61,010 nt of DNA from positions 1 to 61,010 of the forward strand of contig WMKJ01000079.1 of assembly GCA_009733715.1 (NCBI GenBank), in the 5' to 3' direction. Shown in pieces: positions 30,824-42,672 of the stretch (position 1 is its first letter; the number at the start of each line of letters is the position of its first letter). The notes under the pieces are model-generated. The model searched no databases. It saw only the letters and a program-made list of their open reading frames with translations, and was not told the origin of the DNA. Both the position numbers and the translations under genes were made by a program. This stretch comes from Herpomyces periplanetae. Taxonomy: Eukaryota > Ascomycota > Laboulbeniomycetes > Herpomycetales > Herpomycetaceae.

Positions 30824-33800
30824 TCATGTTTGTTGTAATGACATTGAATCAGCTCCCCATGTTCCGCCGCCTGCACCAAACAAAAACGGTGTAACTGTGT
30901 ATTCCTGAGCTGCCGTTCGCCTTAATACACCCGAATTTCCCATCCATCCATCATTTGGTGATGTTGGTAATCCTTCTTCCATAATACAAGGTGCTGATAA
31001 ACTTCCTGAAAATGTTGTATAATCCTGACAATGATTATCACATTTTCCCACATTCCTACTTCGCTCTCCAACTCCTCGATCATCTTCTGTTCTCCATAGC
31101 TTGCATAGGTCAATAGGAATGGGATACCTTCGTCCGGAAAATTTACATCGCTCCAATGCATCTCCGGTATCTCTCAATGAATATGCATGGAAATGATTCA
31201 TCATTTCGCTTCTCACTGGCATATGTGATTGCACTCGTAAACTCTCCAAACTATCTCGTCCACTATTCATTCTCATATTAACTTCATCATAACTCGATGT
31301 CTTTTTCATATCGGTTCCCCAAAGTTTCGATATGACATTTCTCTCATCTCCATCTCGTATTGTATTACGACTGAACATTGAAGGCGTTGATATTCGATTG
31401 TTATAATAATCAGATCCAATGTTTGTCGATTGACTATACTTTTGTTGAATTTCTCGTCTTAGTTCTGTAGGTGTTAACGGAACTAACTTTCGACCATTTA
31501 AACCGTTAAAAGAATTACTTAGGCCCCCAACAACGTCATAATCTCCATTCTGCTCTCCACTCAATTTGTTAGTGTTGTCATAACTTGATAAGCTCATCGC
31601 TGCCAGTTCGGCATCTGTATCATTAACTAATGCATCGACCATTCTTGTCATGGCTGGATCTGTTACAGCAATAGATGCAAAATCATCCGATATATTGTTT
31701 GTCCCTCCCATTGCGTAAGATATACCTATTTGCTCTCTGTCAAGGTTGTCCATAGCTCCAGTGGTGTCTCGGATACCGGTAACTTCGGTTCCATTTGTCT
31801 TTAGACTACGTTCATACATCAACCCTAGTAAATCCATTTTGGAAAAATCCTCCGAACACATTTTACCATCCATCTTACCAATACCTCTACTTCCTGCTGC
31901 TATAGCTCCGAGTCCAGTATATCGGCCAACTCCGCTATTACCATCAATGCAGTTAACGCCAAACTTTCCAAAGGCAAAACTCTCCGACTCAACTCGAGGT
32001 ATCAATCCGTAGGATTCTCGTTTCCTGCATGTACTGTCCACATCCGCCTCCCTTCGTAATACATCTTTGGTTATTCCACCGGACAAACAAAGAGAGCTCA
32101 GTCTTATGTCACTAGATTTCCCTTCCCCTAAACTAGACGAATCATCTGATAAACTATTCACCAATCCAATACGGCTACTGGTATCTCTGGTTCCTTGTAT
32201 AGGTGACATTCCATTCGCCGTGGAAAATATAACCTTCCCGGACTCTTCAAATTCTAATGGAATTGTAGACGTAGTAGCTAATCTATGCGCATCATATAGT
32301 ATATCACGGGCACGTACTAACATCTCTGTATCTTCAGTCAATCGATTGGTGAGTCTATCGATAAACTTTTCCTTCATGCGACCATTATCCATGTACCATA
32401 GCCGACGAGTGACATCAGACACGATGGGCAGAAATCCATTCAAGTCCAAATCTTCGTTAAGCATATAACCTATTGTGGGAATACCATCTGGGTCGATAAA
32501 ACGACTCAACATTGCCATGGTATCCGCATATGCACTCCACATGTTAATAACTTGACCACGCAAAGGTTCCTTAATGTATAATGAGGTAGGTGTTAACAGC
32601 GGCCATTTAATTAAAAGCCATGCATTATAAATTCTAATGCAAGGTAAAACACGCCGGGATACATCGGACAGTTTGTTCGATTCTGCTACGCCTGTACCAA
32701 TAACTTTTTGGGATGTAGTACCATCAGCGCCAATAGCAAGTTTTAACTCTTTAGTTAACACTTCAAGAAGTGCTGTAAAAAAAATAACATTTAGACTAAC
32801 GAAAAAAAAAGCAGCCCGTCCCAAACACTCTGATGACGTTCCTGCACCTTCAATTCGATTTGAGGCAAAGTATTCTGCGGCAATATTAATAACGACAAAT
32901 TGATTTAATGTTTTCTTAAATGAGGGATCCTTGAGTTGAACTTTAAACTGAGTAATTACTTCTTTTTCCAAATCAGCTTTCTCGGGAAATTCAATGCCAG
33001 GATAACACTTGGCATGAAGCCATAAAAACCAGGCGATGAGTGAGCTTCCATTTTGGTTACCATTCAACGCAGCCACAGATGAGGCTAAAGTTTTAAGACT
33101 GTGGGCGACGGATATTCTACGTAACTCTTTTTCCAAGTTTCCCTTACCTTGGGGATGTGGTTTACCAGTGGTAAGGGAACGATAAACGTGAAAAAGGGCA
33201 CATAAATGATCTTGTTCCGCAAATGCAATAGCAGCTAGTCCGTTATGGGCATGTGCTTCATCAGGACACAAAATTGAAGCAGCTCGATATAAATCAAATG
33301 CCGGTCCCCAGTTCTTTGTTTTTGAAATTGTTTCACAGGCCCGATAACGGGATAAATCAGCAAGGTTAATTAAAGCAAAATAACAGCGGCGAATAGCAAG
33401 TTGTTTAACATCGTCAGCGGGGGTTGATATAGTAATTTCAGCAGCAACGGCTGAAATGTAATTGTTACGTATGGTGTTTAACTTCCCTGATAACGCAACG
33501 TCAGAGCCTGGAGGATGTTGCTTATTCCAGTACGCTATAAATTCGGAAATTTCGGGGATGCCACCACAGTAATCATTGATAGTTTGAATAAAAAACTTGT
33601 AGAAGCGTTGATGGTCTTTGATAAGGCTGATATAGGTGGAGACTAAGCGGCGATGGTCGAGTACTTTAGCGCTTGTGTTTTGAGCGGATCTTTTAAGTAA
33701 ATTACGCAGGGCCGAAGCAACCCTAAAGATAACACCCCACATGGGACTTTCAGATGTATAGCGTAAGACATTTTCAAGATGGTTTGATATAAGTTTTTGC

Positions 33801-33993
33801 CAGCACTCGCGACAAACCCGAAGTATGGCAAAAAGTTCGGGGCTTGGGGGTGGCATAGTATCAAGTTTGAGAATAGCATCACCTTCAAGTTTTTGAGCTC
33901 GTCTAGTAAAAGGTCAGAAGGGTGAAAATTAGGGCAAAGTGTATGAGAAAGCTTGAATACTTACCTGAGCTCAACGGTGAATCGATCAGCCAT
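30824..33993 (-). CDS. Est1/Ebs1/SMG7-like protein (14-3-3/TPR-fold)
   Basis: Family members act in nonsense-mediated mRNA decay (SMG5/6/7, Ebs1) or at telomerase (Est1). Two exons: 33965-33993 encodes MADRFTVEL; then, after a 62-nt intron (33903-33964; GTAAGT...TACTAG), 30824-33902. This gives 1035 residues. The junction yields RRAQKLEGDAILKL, a better start than the internal ATG at 33856. The N-terminal 14-3-3-like region includes YISLIKDHQRFYKFF. The helical-repeat signature follows: ADLSRYRACE, then AFDLYRAASILCPDEAHAHN and GLAAIAFAEQDHLCALFHVYRSL. The C-terminal ~480 residues are Ser/Asp/Gly-rich and disordered. No PIN nuclease domain is visible, so SMG6-type cleavage is not expected. 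PAN3, another mRNA-decay gene, lies next upstream on the same strand. Confidence 0.8.
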
Positions 33994-35798
33994 AATGGGG
34001 ATAAGCTGAGTGAATTGAAGAATGATAGTGTAAATGAGGTGAGAGGAGGCGAGGAATGTTTGAGGGGATGGATAAAGTGAGGTGAGAATGGGTGAAGAAG
34101 GTAAAGGTGTGGGGTAACGGGACAAGGTAAATGTGGTTAATGTTGACGAGGCGATTAACTAAGTAGCGGCGAAAGAGAGAGGGTAACTGCACAGCAGGCT
34201 AGAAAGGGCAGTAGTAGTGCAGACTTGAAGGTAACAAATGGATGGGAAAGGGGAAGAAAAAACAATCAACAGGTGAAGTTGAATGAATTGTAGACAAGGA
34301 GGGTGATAGGTGTAAAATGAATAAATAAAGCTAGTGAACGAGGTAAATGATAAAAAGAGTAAGGTAAAGGCAGTTGGGGTGGAGAGGGGGAGGGGAGGGG
34401 GGAGAATAGTTAAAGGGAAATAAATGATAGAATTCAGGTGTCAAATACGGAGGAATATTTGGGAACTAAGATAAAATTTGGAAATTCCGATCATAAAGAT
34501 GATCCCGAGCGGTAAGAAATGGTTCATTATTAATCACATTTCCAAATGGAATGCGCAAAAACTGGCGAACCGGGTAAATTTCGAATTAACTTGATCGATG
34601 TGGAGGATAAAGGGAACCAAAGCGACATATCTCACGGGGTAGTTTGAAGGAAAAAAAACGGAGGGTTGAATGAAAAGTAGGATAGATTCGGGGGGAAAAT
34701 AGTTAGTTAGAAGGGGTAATGAGTAAGTAAAATAGAATATAAAGTGAAGAGAAACGCGAAAAAGATGTAGTTGATTGATCGAGTTAAAGGAAGATGAAAT
34801 AAGAAAGTTGGAGAAATGATGAATAATGTTAGCTTGGGTAAGAGTGAAGAGTAAAATGGATATGCAACGGAAATAATATCACCCGAAGACCCAAAGAAAT
34901 AGAGTGGAAGAAGTAGAAGAAAAAAGGTGGAAAATGAGGGCAAATTTGACAGAGGTAAATGTTTGTTCGTTTGTATACGCGAAGGTGATAAAACGGATGT
35001 GTGCGGGGAGAGGGGAAGGGGTGAAAATCCAGCCTAAACGGGAAACGTAAAGGACGCAACTAGTCTGGATGAAGAAAATACGCAAAAGATAATAGCGGGG
35101 AAGAAGGATTTTGGAAAGGTAGGGTCTAGATAGAAGGAAAAGTTTTCTGAGACCAAAAAAGGACTAAAGCGGCAATGTACATTAATTAAGCGTGAAAGAA
35201 AATAAGCGTCTGTGAAAGATTAAATTTAAAAGACAAACTTATCCAGTTCACCGGAAAAAAAAGTTTAAATAAATTGTTCGCGATACCTAAATTACCGTAA
35301 ATTGGGTGGTTTAGAATAGATAATTATCATCACGTGATGTTTGGGAAAAGTCGGTAAGCGGCACGGGGGAGGCCGAGATCGGGAGGGGGGGAAGAAAAGA
35401 CTTGGGGAGGGGAAATGAAGATTACGGACCGAAACTCCCGTAGGGAAGGATATGGGCCTACGTGAATACGAATTCGGAGAAAAATGCGCCGAGTCGGGAT
35501 TGACGCAGGTGTGGGGGTCAGGTGACAACAGGGGAAGAATTTCGAAGGTCTGACGTAACGGGGAAGGGGAAGGGTTCGACAAAATTCAACCAAAATATAC
35601 ATGAATTTCAGCTATCCACAAAAGTTGTACACACAACCAATCTAATGTTCAAAGGAGACAAAACGTGTATGATGAATAAATGAGCAAAGTAAAGGCAAAC
35701 TTTAACCGATAATCACGTAGGCAGAAAGATGAGGCTATACAATGACAGCAATACACATAGCCAACACCTAGACAATTATACGGGAATTCACAGACAGA
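33994..35798 (-). promoter_or_regulatory. Polypyrimidine leader/promoter of the Est1-like gene plus PAN3 3' region
   Basis: About 1.6 kb upstream of the Est1-like start is strongly A/G-rich on the plus strand (C/T-rich on the coding strand). It contains G-runs fit for a quadruplex (34376-34402: runs of 4, 5, 4 and 6 G) and a second cluster around 35381-35418. A palindromic catcacgtgatg lies at 35327-35338. Bases after about 35570 belong to the PAN3 3' side. No coding frame supported. Confidence 0.5.
34376..34402 (+). other. Potential G-quadruplex motif
   Basis: Four G-runs (4, 5, 4, 6) separated by loops of 6, 1 and 1 bases on the plus strand, within the leader region of the minus-strand Est1-like gene. 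In the transcript it would be C-rich, so any structure would be in DNA. Confidence 0.5.
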
Positions 35799-38102
35799 CT
35801 AAGATCGACGACCATTCTTTAACAAATCGGTAAAGGCACTTTCAATGGCACGTTTAAGCTCGTTATAACTCACAACTAGTACGCTTTGCTCGTCCCTACT
35901 GATCAACGATACTTTTTCCTCGATACCAGCGTCAAGCTTGTTAAGACATGTTACTACATGACCTAAATCAACGACAGGCCTTCCAACAGCATCAACTTGG
36001 TGGAATATATAATCCCTAAATAACTTCAAGTAATAACGTTCACCAGTTTCACACCATCTTGCATCGTGTGCAAATTCAGGACGCTCGTTAATAAAATTTA
36101 GTTTGGCTAACAATCTGAATAATCGACCATTTTCCAATTCACAAGTTAACGATGAGATCAAGGTATCCTCAGCATGCAATAAATTGTCGATACATGATGA
36201 CATCTGGGTTGATATAGTGGAAAGAAAAGCATTGATTTCTTTGGGACGATTTTGACCTTCATTCACGTTGCTTGAAAGACCATCCGTAAGTGAATTTGAT
36301 GAGGGTGTAAGCAACCATACAATACACTTTTTTAAGCTTTCCGAATAAATTCTTGGAAAATTCGCCAGGGCTTTAGGTGGATTGTGACTAGCATTAACGT
36401 TATTCACGGCAAGACATAGCATCACCAAGCCAAAGTTTGTTAAATCATCAGATTGTAGATCAGTTAACGAACGATCTGATTCAAAGTGTAGAACGTCAAA
36501 CACACCACAGCACGCCAATCGTATACGATTAGTGCTCGTTAAGATGATTTTCGACAAGTGGATTACCTGAGCTGCTAAACCATGACTATGAATAGCTCGA
36601 AGGGCTGTAGCAATTTGTACTATGTATGACCAGAGGGTCTGCTCGGGAATGGGACCTGACGGGGGAAAGCGTCCCGAAGTATAGCGATTTCCCATATTAA
36701 AGTGCTCTTCAGCTAATGTTTTAGACAAAGGGTGATAATCAGTAACGAAAATAAGGGAATTATCACCAAACGCTCGACTAGTAAAAGCATCATGAATCGT
36801 AACGACACTCCCACAGTTAATTCGTTTCCATGATTGAGCAGCACGAATAGCCTTTTCATTTAATAAACGATAGCCTTCTAGTCTCCGCAAACAATACATA
36901 CGACCATCCTTGGACGAGGTAGCTTTGTACATCCATGATTGATAACCGAGTAAACCGGGATTTCGATGATGGTTAACATCAAGTGGAACAAGTGAGTGTA
37001 GATGATCTACTCTAGCGGGCAAGGCAGAGTTGGGTAGAACTTGATGAGTAGCTTCACACTTTCTTTGCAATTCTTCACGTAAATTATTAGACATGAAAAA
37101 ATCGTGAGCGGTGCGTTGATACGGCGCTAAATTCTCTCGGTGTGGTCCGATTGGTGCGTATAAATGATACTGGGTAGGCTGAGCATACGGACTCGGACCG
37201 GGATAATAGGTTGCGGAGGTTGCATTCATGGAGCTTCCGTTGGAGGTGTAATGAGCAAGCGACTGATGAATTGGATCAGACAGAGCTGTCATGGTAGTGG
37301 ATAAAACGGAAAAGGGGTCGTAAGAAGCAATTACGGGATTAGATCCAACGTTATCGGACTAGAGGAAGAAAGGTTAAATAATTTGAAGGAAATAACGAAA
37401 GAGTAAGTAGTACATACTAAATTTCCATCGTATCCTTGGGGAATGAAATCCGGGAATCCGTGTAGTTTCCATTCCTGAGCCGTTTCTCGCATAGAAATCG
37501 AAGAGGTCAAGGCTACAGTGAAGTGTTAAGCAAGTGTATAGTATGGCACTTGAGCGCATATTAAGGTAAGTAGGGAGAAGGAAGTGAAAGTAGACTGACA
37601 TGATCGTCCGGATCGAGGAGTGAAAACGGCCGCAGTGGCAACTTTGGGGGATAATTTTATTGTCGAATGCGAAATGGAATTAACGGTGGAGGGCATAAGT
37701 GGAACGAAAGATGGTGATTTAACATTGAATTTGGTACGGGATCTGAAGAGAAATATTTAGCAAATCAATTGAAGTGTTAACTAGGTAGAAGGTGAATAGG
37801 GCGAGAAAGGGTGAGAATTGAGGAGGGGAATGAAGAGTAATAAGGATAATGAATACGCACTGTTCGGTGGGGGTTTTATCGATGCTGGGGGAAGGGGTAA
37901 AATCAGAGGATGTATCATTAGCTGATGAAAAAGAGTAAGCATATTGAATAAGTTGGAGTGGGTTAGAGGGAGAATAAGAAATTTTTTAAGAGTAGAAAAT
38001 AAAAGAGAGAGGTAAAGAGGATGACTGACTTGAGTTTAGAGGTAATCTTGTGACATCGGGATGAGAATTCTCACCCGGCGCCGAGGCATGGAAAGATGAC
38101 AT
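35799..38102 (-). CDS. PAN3: PAN3, regulatory subunit of the PAN2-PAN3 poly(A) nuclease
   Basis: PAN3 is a pseudokinase that recruits PAN2 to poly(A)-binding protein for the first phase of mRNA deadenylation. Five exons, all in matching phase: 38030-38102, 37861-37921, 37600-37742, 37418-37512 and 35799-37358 (introns of 108, 118, 87 and 59 nt), giving 643 residues, the usual size. Exon 3 encodes KFNVKSPSFVP followed by AAVFTPRS, matching the PAM2-like region of filamentous ascomycete PAN3. The pseudokinase core includes YKATSSKDGRMYCLRRLEG, and the C-terminal knob domain ends the protein (RDYIFHQVDAVGRPVVDLGH near residue 590). An N-terminal CCCH finger as in yeast is not seen in exon 1. Introns 1 and 3 use the less common donor GTCAGT. 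Confidence 0.92.
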
Positions 38103-39489
38103 GTGTATGAATCTGATTCTGCGAGACAGATTCTAGGGTCAATGCAGTATATAGCATGACCAAAAGTAATGGAGAAGTTCCTCTAGGTAGTACACGAAAA
38201 GTCTGATGATAGGTAGGCAACAGAGGATGAGGAAAGGTGAAAAAGTGGAGAGGGAAAGGGAGGGGAAAGGAGGATAATGAATATCAAGGGCGATAATAGT
38301 GGAAGAGGATGTAAAATAAAAAGTCTGGCATGAAGTATATGATGAACAAGATAGATGGGGAGAAAAGGAAAAAGAAAAGAAAAGTTACCCGTGTAAAAGG
38401 AAGGTTAGTGGAATAAGTGAGATGGGTTGAGGGAAAAACATGAACAGATATAATGAGGAGAGGGTATAAAAGAGAAAGTGAAGGGGAGGGAAGAAGTTAG
38501 GGTAAGGGTAATTTTTTGAAGGATATAAGAGTAGATGGATAGAGGAGTAGACAAGACAGTATTAATGGGAGAGGGGCAAAGTTGAACGAGTAAATGAAAC
38601 AAAATTTGATGATCACGAGAAATAACGCGAGAAATTATTGGAGATTTAACGCGAGAGTTGACAAAGGGGATAAGAGAATAAATGGCAAGGTAAATATTTT
38701 TCCAATTATTTTAAAGCATTTGAATAAGATACGAATAGTAGACAATTTTAAAAAGGTAGATGGATTGAACGGATGATGGATATAAAGGAAAAAAAAATCC
38801 AAAAAGTGAAAAAAATTTCCTGATTACACCAAAAATGAAAAACTCGTCACCGGCATGCCGCAGATTCATTTAATCCGAACTCAGCCGGACCCGCGCCCCC
38901 GCACGTGAGTGTGGCGCAGAGGAGATGCCGAGGTCCGGGGTGGCGGTGTAGGAGGGAAAGGGAAGAAAAAGGAACAGAGGATAGAGATGAATGGAGAAGA
39001 GAAAGGGATGGAAATGGGATGACGAGAGCATGAGAAAGGGAAAATTTGAAGAGTTAAACAAAAGGATGAAATTACCCCAGGTTTCTCGGGCTAATTGATA
39101 AGGGAGAAGTCAGCGTGTACTATATCGAAAATTTTTATATAAGTTAACTTGGCTTGGTTTGGAGAAGCGGAAAAAGCTTGAAAAAAGAAGGGAAGTGGGA
39201 TTTAGGGTAAAGTGTAGGTAAAATATAAAATGCTTCTCCAAGGGAAATATTTCACATTTATATGATTGATTAATTTTCTTAACAATATTACATATTTTTG
39301 ATTTAGTGGGACAATATTTATCTATATATTTTCCGGCGCGTTATCGTTAACGCGAATTTATCGGCTAATCTTCATAGTGAACACCTTAGCGAAAATTAAC
39401 ATTACATGAACGTACACATTTTACTTTGGCTATTACTATATTAAATTGATACACGCATCTATTTCTTCCTCTAAAGTAAAGTCGATCTA
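38103..39489. promoter_or_regulatory. Intergenic: PAN3 leader and UBX-gene promoter
   Basis: Bases 38103-39060 are very A/G-rich on the plus strand, that is a C/T-rich leader on PAN3's coding strand. Bases 39061-39489 turn AT-rich and form the promoter side of the plus-strand UBX gene. PAN3 and the UBX gene are divergent. No coding frame supported. Confidence 0.5.
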
Positions 39490-41055
39490 ATGGAATCAGG
39501 TTTACAAGCTAGTCTAGACGGCAGAAAACGGGATATTTTGAATCAATTAAAGGATATAACTAGACAGTCTGATGTCGATGCTATTGGATTATTAGAAGTA
39601 TGTGGATGGAATGTCGATATAGCTATAGCTCGATATTTTGATGCTGATGAACCTAAATCTTACGGGGACGTGAACATTGAAAATTCACATTCAACAAGTT
39701 CGCAATCCACTTACCCTTTATCGGCCACCCATGGTTCATCGGTTCATCGCCGCGAAAGTCTCATTGATGAAGATTCCTACTTTCAATCATTCAATATACA
39801 AACCGAATTTTCCCTACCATATACACTGGGTTTACGTCAACCTTTTCCAGGACGAATAATTCTTTCAACTCTACTCTATCCTTTTTACCTAATTTCCTTG
39901 ATCCTTTACCGAATAATTATAATATTGTTACTGGCTTTCCGATTTAACACTAGACGATCAACTCCCACGATAAATCGACCAGGGACAACATCTCTAACCG
40001 ATCCAACCACAACTACAAATCGTAATGATACTTCTTCCAGAGCCAGCAAAAACCAAATAATTATGGGTATAAATGAAAAGATTTCAAGTATAAATCTTCA
40101 AATATTTTCAGGGTCGTACAATTCGGCTTACGATCAGGCAAAAAAAAATCTGAAATTTTTAATGCTCATCTTATACACTATTAAAAGTGATGAAGGGTTA
40201 AATCAATTTATAGATTCGACATTTCTATCGGAAAACGGTAGGGAATTTTTTCGACAAAATAAGGAAAATTTAATCGTTTGGTTAGGGAATGTTGCCGATC
40301 CAAGTGATGATGAAGCTAGAAAACTCGCTCGAACACTAAGATGTCAAACCTTTCCTCAGATAACCTTTATCGTTCAAACAACTACAACTGGCACAATGTC
40401 AATAGTTGCTCACGTAAAGGGAAGTTTACACCTTGAAAGTGTATCAAACAAATCCCAAGTAGCTATAAACGCTTACATTGAAAGATTGGAAAACTTTCGC
40501 AGAAATAAAAGGGAACAGGAAGCTGCGAGAAGTCTTCGGGAGCAACAAGATAGCGCTTACGAAAAATCGTTAGCAAGAGATTGTGAACGTGCTAGACTGA
40601 AAAAGCTAGCGGAAGAAAATGAAGCAAAGGAGAAGCAACTAGCCGAACAAGCCCAACAACGAGAATTAGCTTACGCAAGGAACCTGCAAGCGTGGAAAAC
40701 TAACAGAATAAACCGAATGAAACGAGAAAATAACCTTGGAACAAACCATACACAACAAAAAAACCTTATTCAATTAAACATTCGCTTGGCTAATGGAGAT
40801 CGAATTATCGGTAAATTCCCCCAAAGTGCAAGTTTAGAAGAAGTTTACGCCTTTGTCGAATGCTATGATATGATTAACCAAGCCGCCCAAGAGGCCGACG
40901 AAAAAATTGACCATGATTTCGTTCATGAGTATAAATTCCAACTAGCCTCAGCAATGCCACGAGAAGTTTACTATGCCGACGACAAATTGGGAAGTTTAGG
41001 TGAAAAAATTAAAGTGAGTATGAATTTATTCGTGGAAGAAACGGATGATGAGTAG
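39490..41055 (+). CDS. UBX-domain ER protein of the FAF2/UBXD8 (Ubx2/Ucp10-like) family
   Basis: Such proteins recruit the Cdc48/p97 ATPase to the ER or lipid droplets for protein degradation. Intronless, 521 residues. Order: UBA-like domain (about 8-52, DVDAIGLLEVCGWNVDIAIA), linker, a hydrophobic hairpin (about 120-155, ILSTLLYPFYLISLILYRII) for monotopic ER membrane insertion, a UAS thioredoxin-like domain (about 190-335, with LIVWLGNVADPSDDEA), a charged coiled coil (about 335-410, Glu/Arg/Lys/Gln-rich), and a C-terminal UBX domain (about 417-515, IQLNIRLANGDRIIGKF; the Cdc48-binding loop region is ASAMPREVY). All expected parts are present. The stop is 40 bp from the stop of the convergent methyltransferase gene. 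Confidence 0.92.
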   Translation: MESGLQASLDGRKRDILNQLKDITRQSDVDAIGLLEVCGWNVDIAIARYFDADEPKSYGDVNIENSHSTSSQSTYPLSATHGSSVHRRESLIDEDSYFQSFNIQTEFSLPYTLGLRQPFPGRIILSTLLYPFYLISLILYRIIIILLLAFRFNTRRSTPTINRPGTTSLTDPTTTTNRNDTSSRASKNQIIMGINEKISSINLQIFSGSYNSAYDQAKKNLKFLMLILYTIKSDEGLNQFIDSTFLSENGREFFRQNKENLIVWLGNVADPSDDEARKLARTLRCQTFPQITFIVQTTTTGTMSIVAHVKGSLHLESVSNKSQVAINAYIERLENFRRNKREQEAARSLREQQDSAYEKSLARDCERARLKKLAEENEAKEKQLAEQAQQRELAYARNLQAWKTNRINRMKRENNLGTNHTQQKNLIQLNIRLANGDRIIGKFPQSASLEEVYAFVECYDMINQAAQEADEKIDHDFVHEYKFQLASAMPREVYYADDKLGSLGEKIKVSMNLFVEETDDE

Positions 41056-41095
41056 TATATAAAACATGTTCAGTTCTGGCAATTCTTCTACCATT

Positions 41096-42672
41096 TCATA
41101 CCTTCCGCGCAATCCAGAATGCTGGAAAGTATAAATTCTGTAGCATACTCCGAGGATCTTGTATGTAGCCAAATGCGGTTGAAACACGCTCTTGGAGTTC
41201 TATTTTAAAGCCAAAATGTTCAAGAATGCGTAATACTTCATCCCCTGACAATTCGATTGTTCCCAGCTCGTTGAAGGACTGTTCATTCACGGTTGAAATT
41301 TCTCCTATAATCGATTCATTTGTAACAGATTTTTCCCGTACCTTATTGCTACCTAATGTACACAATTGGGGAGAACCTGGAATACTTTCTTCATAATTGT
41401 CTGATACATTGCTTACTGGAGCAGGAGGATGTTTGTCGTGGTGATGATGTCCAAATGCTGATGAACTTTGAACGCCATGAGATTTATTTCCCTCAGATCC
41501 GTCGAAATGCCATAATAATGGACCAATATTGATCCATATACCGCTTGGCTTCAAGCAGTTAACTGCAGCCTCAACATACGTTAAAAAATTTGGTGCTGTA
41601 TCAATAAAGAATAACGTTGTGATAGCATCAAATTTATGCTTCATTGAGGCCTGTCGGTATACCATGGAAAAATCCGCTGCCGACATACCCATTCTTTCTG
41701 ATACTGGTACACCATGATCTTTGGAAGCTGCTTGAATTTCCTGACCTGGATGTACATCGGGAATACGAACACACTGAAATTGATTCTCTCGATGAAAATG
41801 GTTATTAAAATCTAGTACCCAAGGAAACAAAGCAAATTGACCAGCTTCCGTTGTATGGTTAAGTATTAATGAGCTAGCCAATAATTGATGATATGATATT
41901 TCATTTCCTTCCACTGTATACCCGGCTAAGGCTATCTCGAATACCAGTCTCCCTAAGCCTGCTCCCGGTACTAAAACGTTAATCTTATGCCTCTCATGTA
42001 TGGGCAATGGGAAATATTTTGCCAGATTTTCCATTATGAGATTAATTCCCAAAGATCTCTCTACAGCCCCTTCGGCCGACCAATCACGATATAATTGCCG
42101 GATTGTAGTTCTAGCTTTAGATAATGAAAGAGGGGTCGGAACATCTGTACATTATGTTAAGATGCGCCGCATTACGGGGAAAATTTGGTGGGTGAACAAT
42201 TAGCATGTCGTAGTAGTATGATAGAACAGACTAGCTTTTATAACTTGATAAATGGAAAGGATAAACGTAGATTATTACCCTTTAATTTTTTCCAATCTTC
42301 CAACGTGAGTCCGTAGTCGGATACAAGACCCCCATGTTGCATAGCAGTATAGGCGATCGCATCAGCGATTTTAGCGTTGGCATCGATAGCAGCATCTACA
42401 GCGTTGAATGTAGCCTGTAAGTTAAAGGGAGGTTGAGCCAAAAGTTGCCAATGATCACGGCGTAACGAATAAAACGATTGGCGACGTAAATGGGTAACGT
42501 TAAAATGAGCTGCACGGCGGTACAATCTGTGTGGTATATCCCGGTGATACGATGAGTAAGGATTTAACACTCTAGGCGAGGCGAGGCGACGGGTATTTTT
42601 TCCTTACAGAAAAGAGTTCAACGCACTCCAAATAGTTCTAACATTTTCATCGTCGTAGGTGGAATTCGGCAT
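41096..42672 (-). CDS. Carnosine N-methyltransferase-like protein (CARNMT1/N2227 family)
   Basis: SAM-dependent methyltransferase family; animal members methylate carnosine and related His-containing substrates, while the fungal substrate is unclear. Exons: 42608-42672 (starts MPNSTYDDENV), then 42279-42571, then 41096-42144. The second intron (42145-42278, 134 nt) is well supported and rebuilds RTTIRQLYRDWSAEGAVER. The first is uncertain: phase is kept either by a 36-nt intron (42572-42607) or an 81-nt one (42527-42607); the shorter keeps more of the family's N-terminal helix. This gives about 468 residues. SAM motif I is VLVPGAGLGRLVFE; a later conserved block is TTLFFIDTAPNFLTYVE followed by GIWINIGPLLWHF. 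A His-rich linker (HHHHD) lies near residue 355. Confidence 0.88.
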
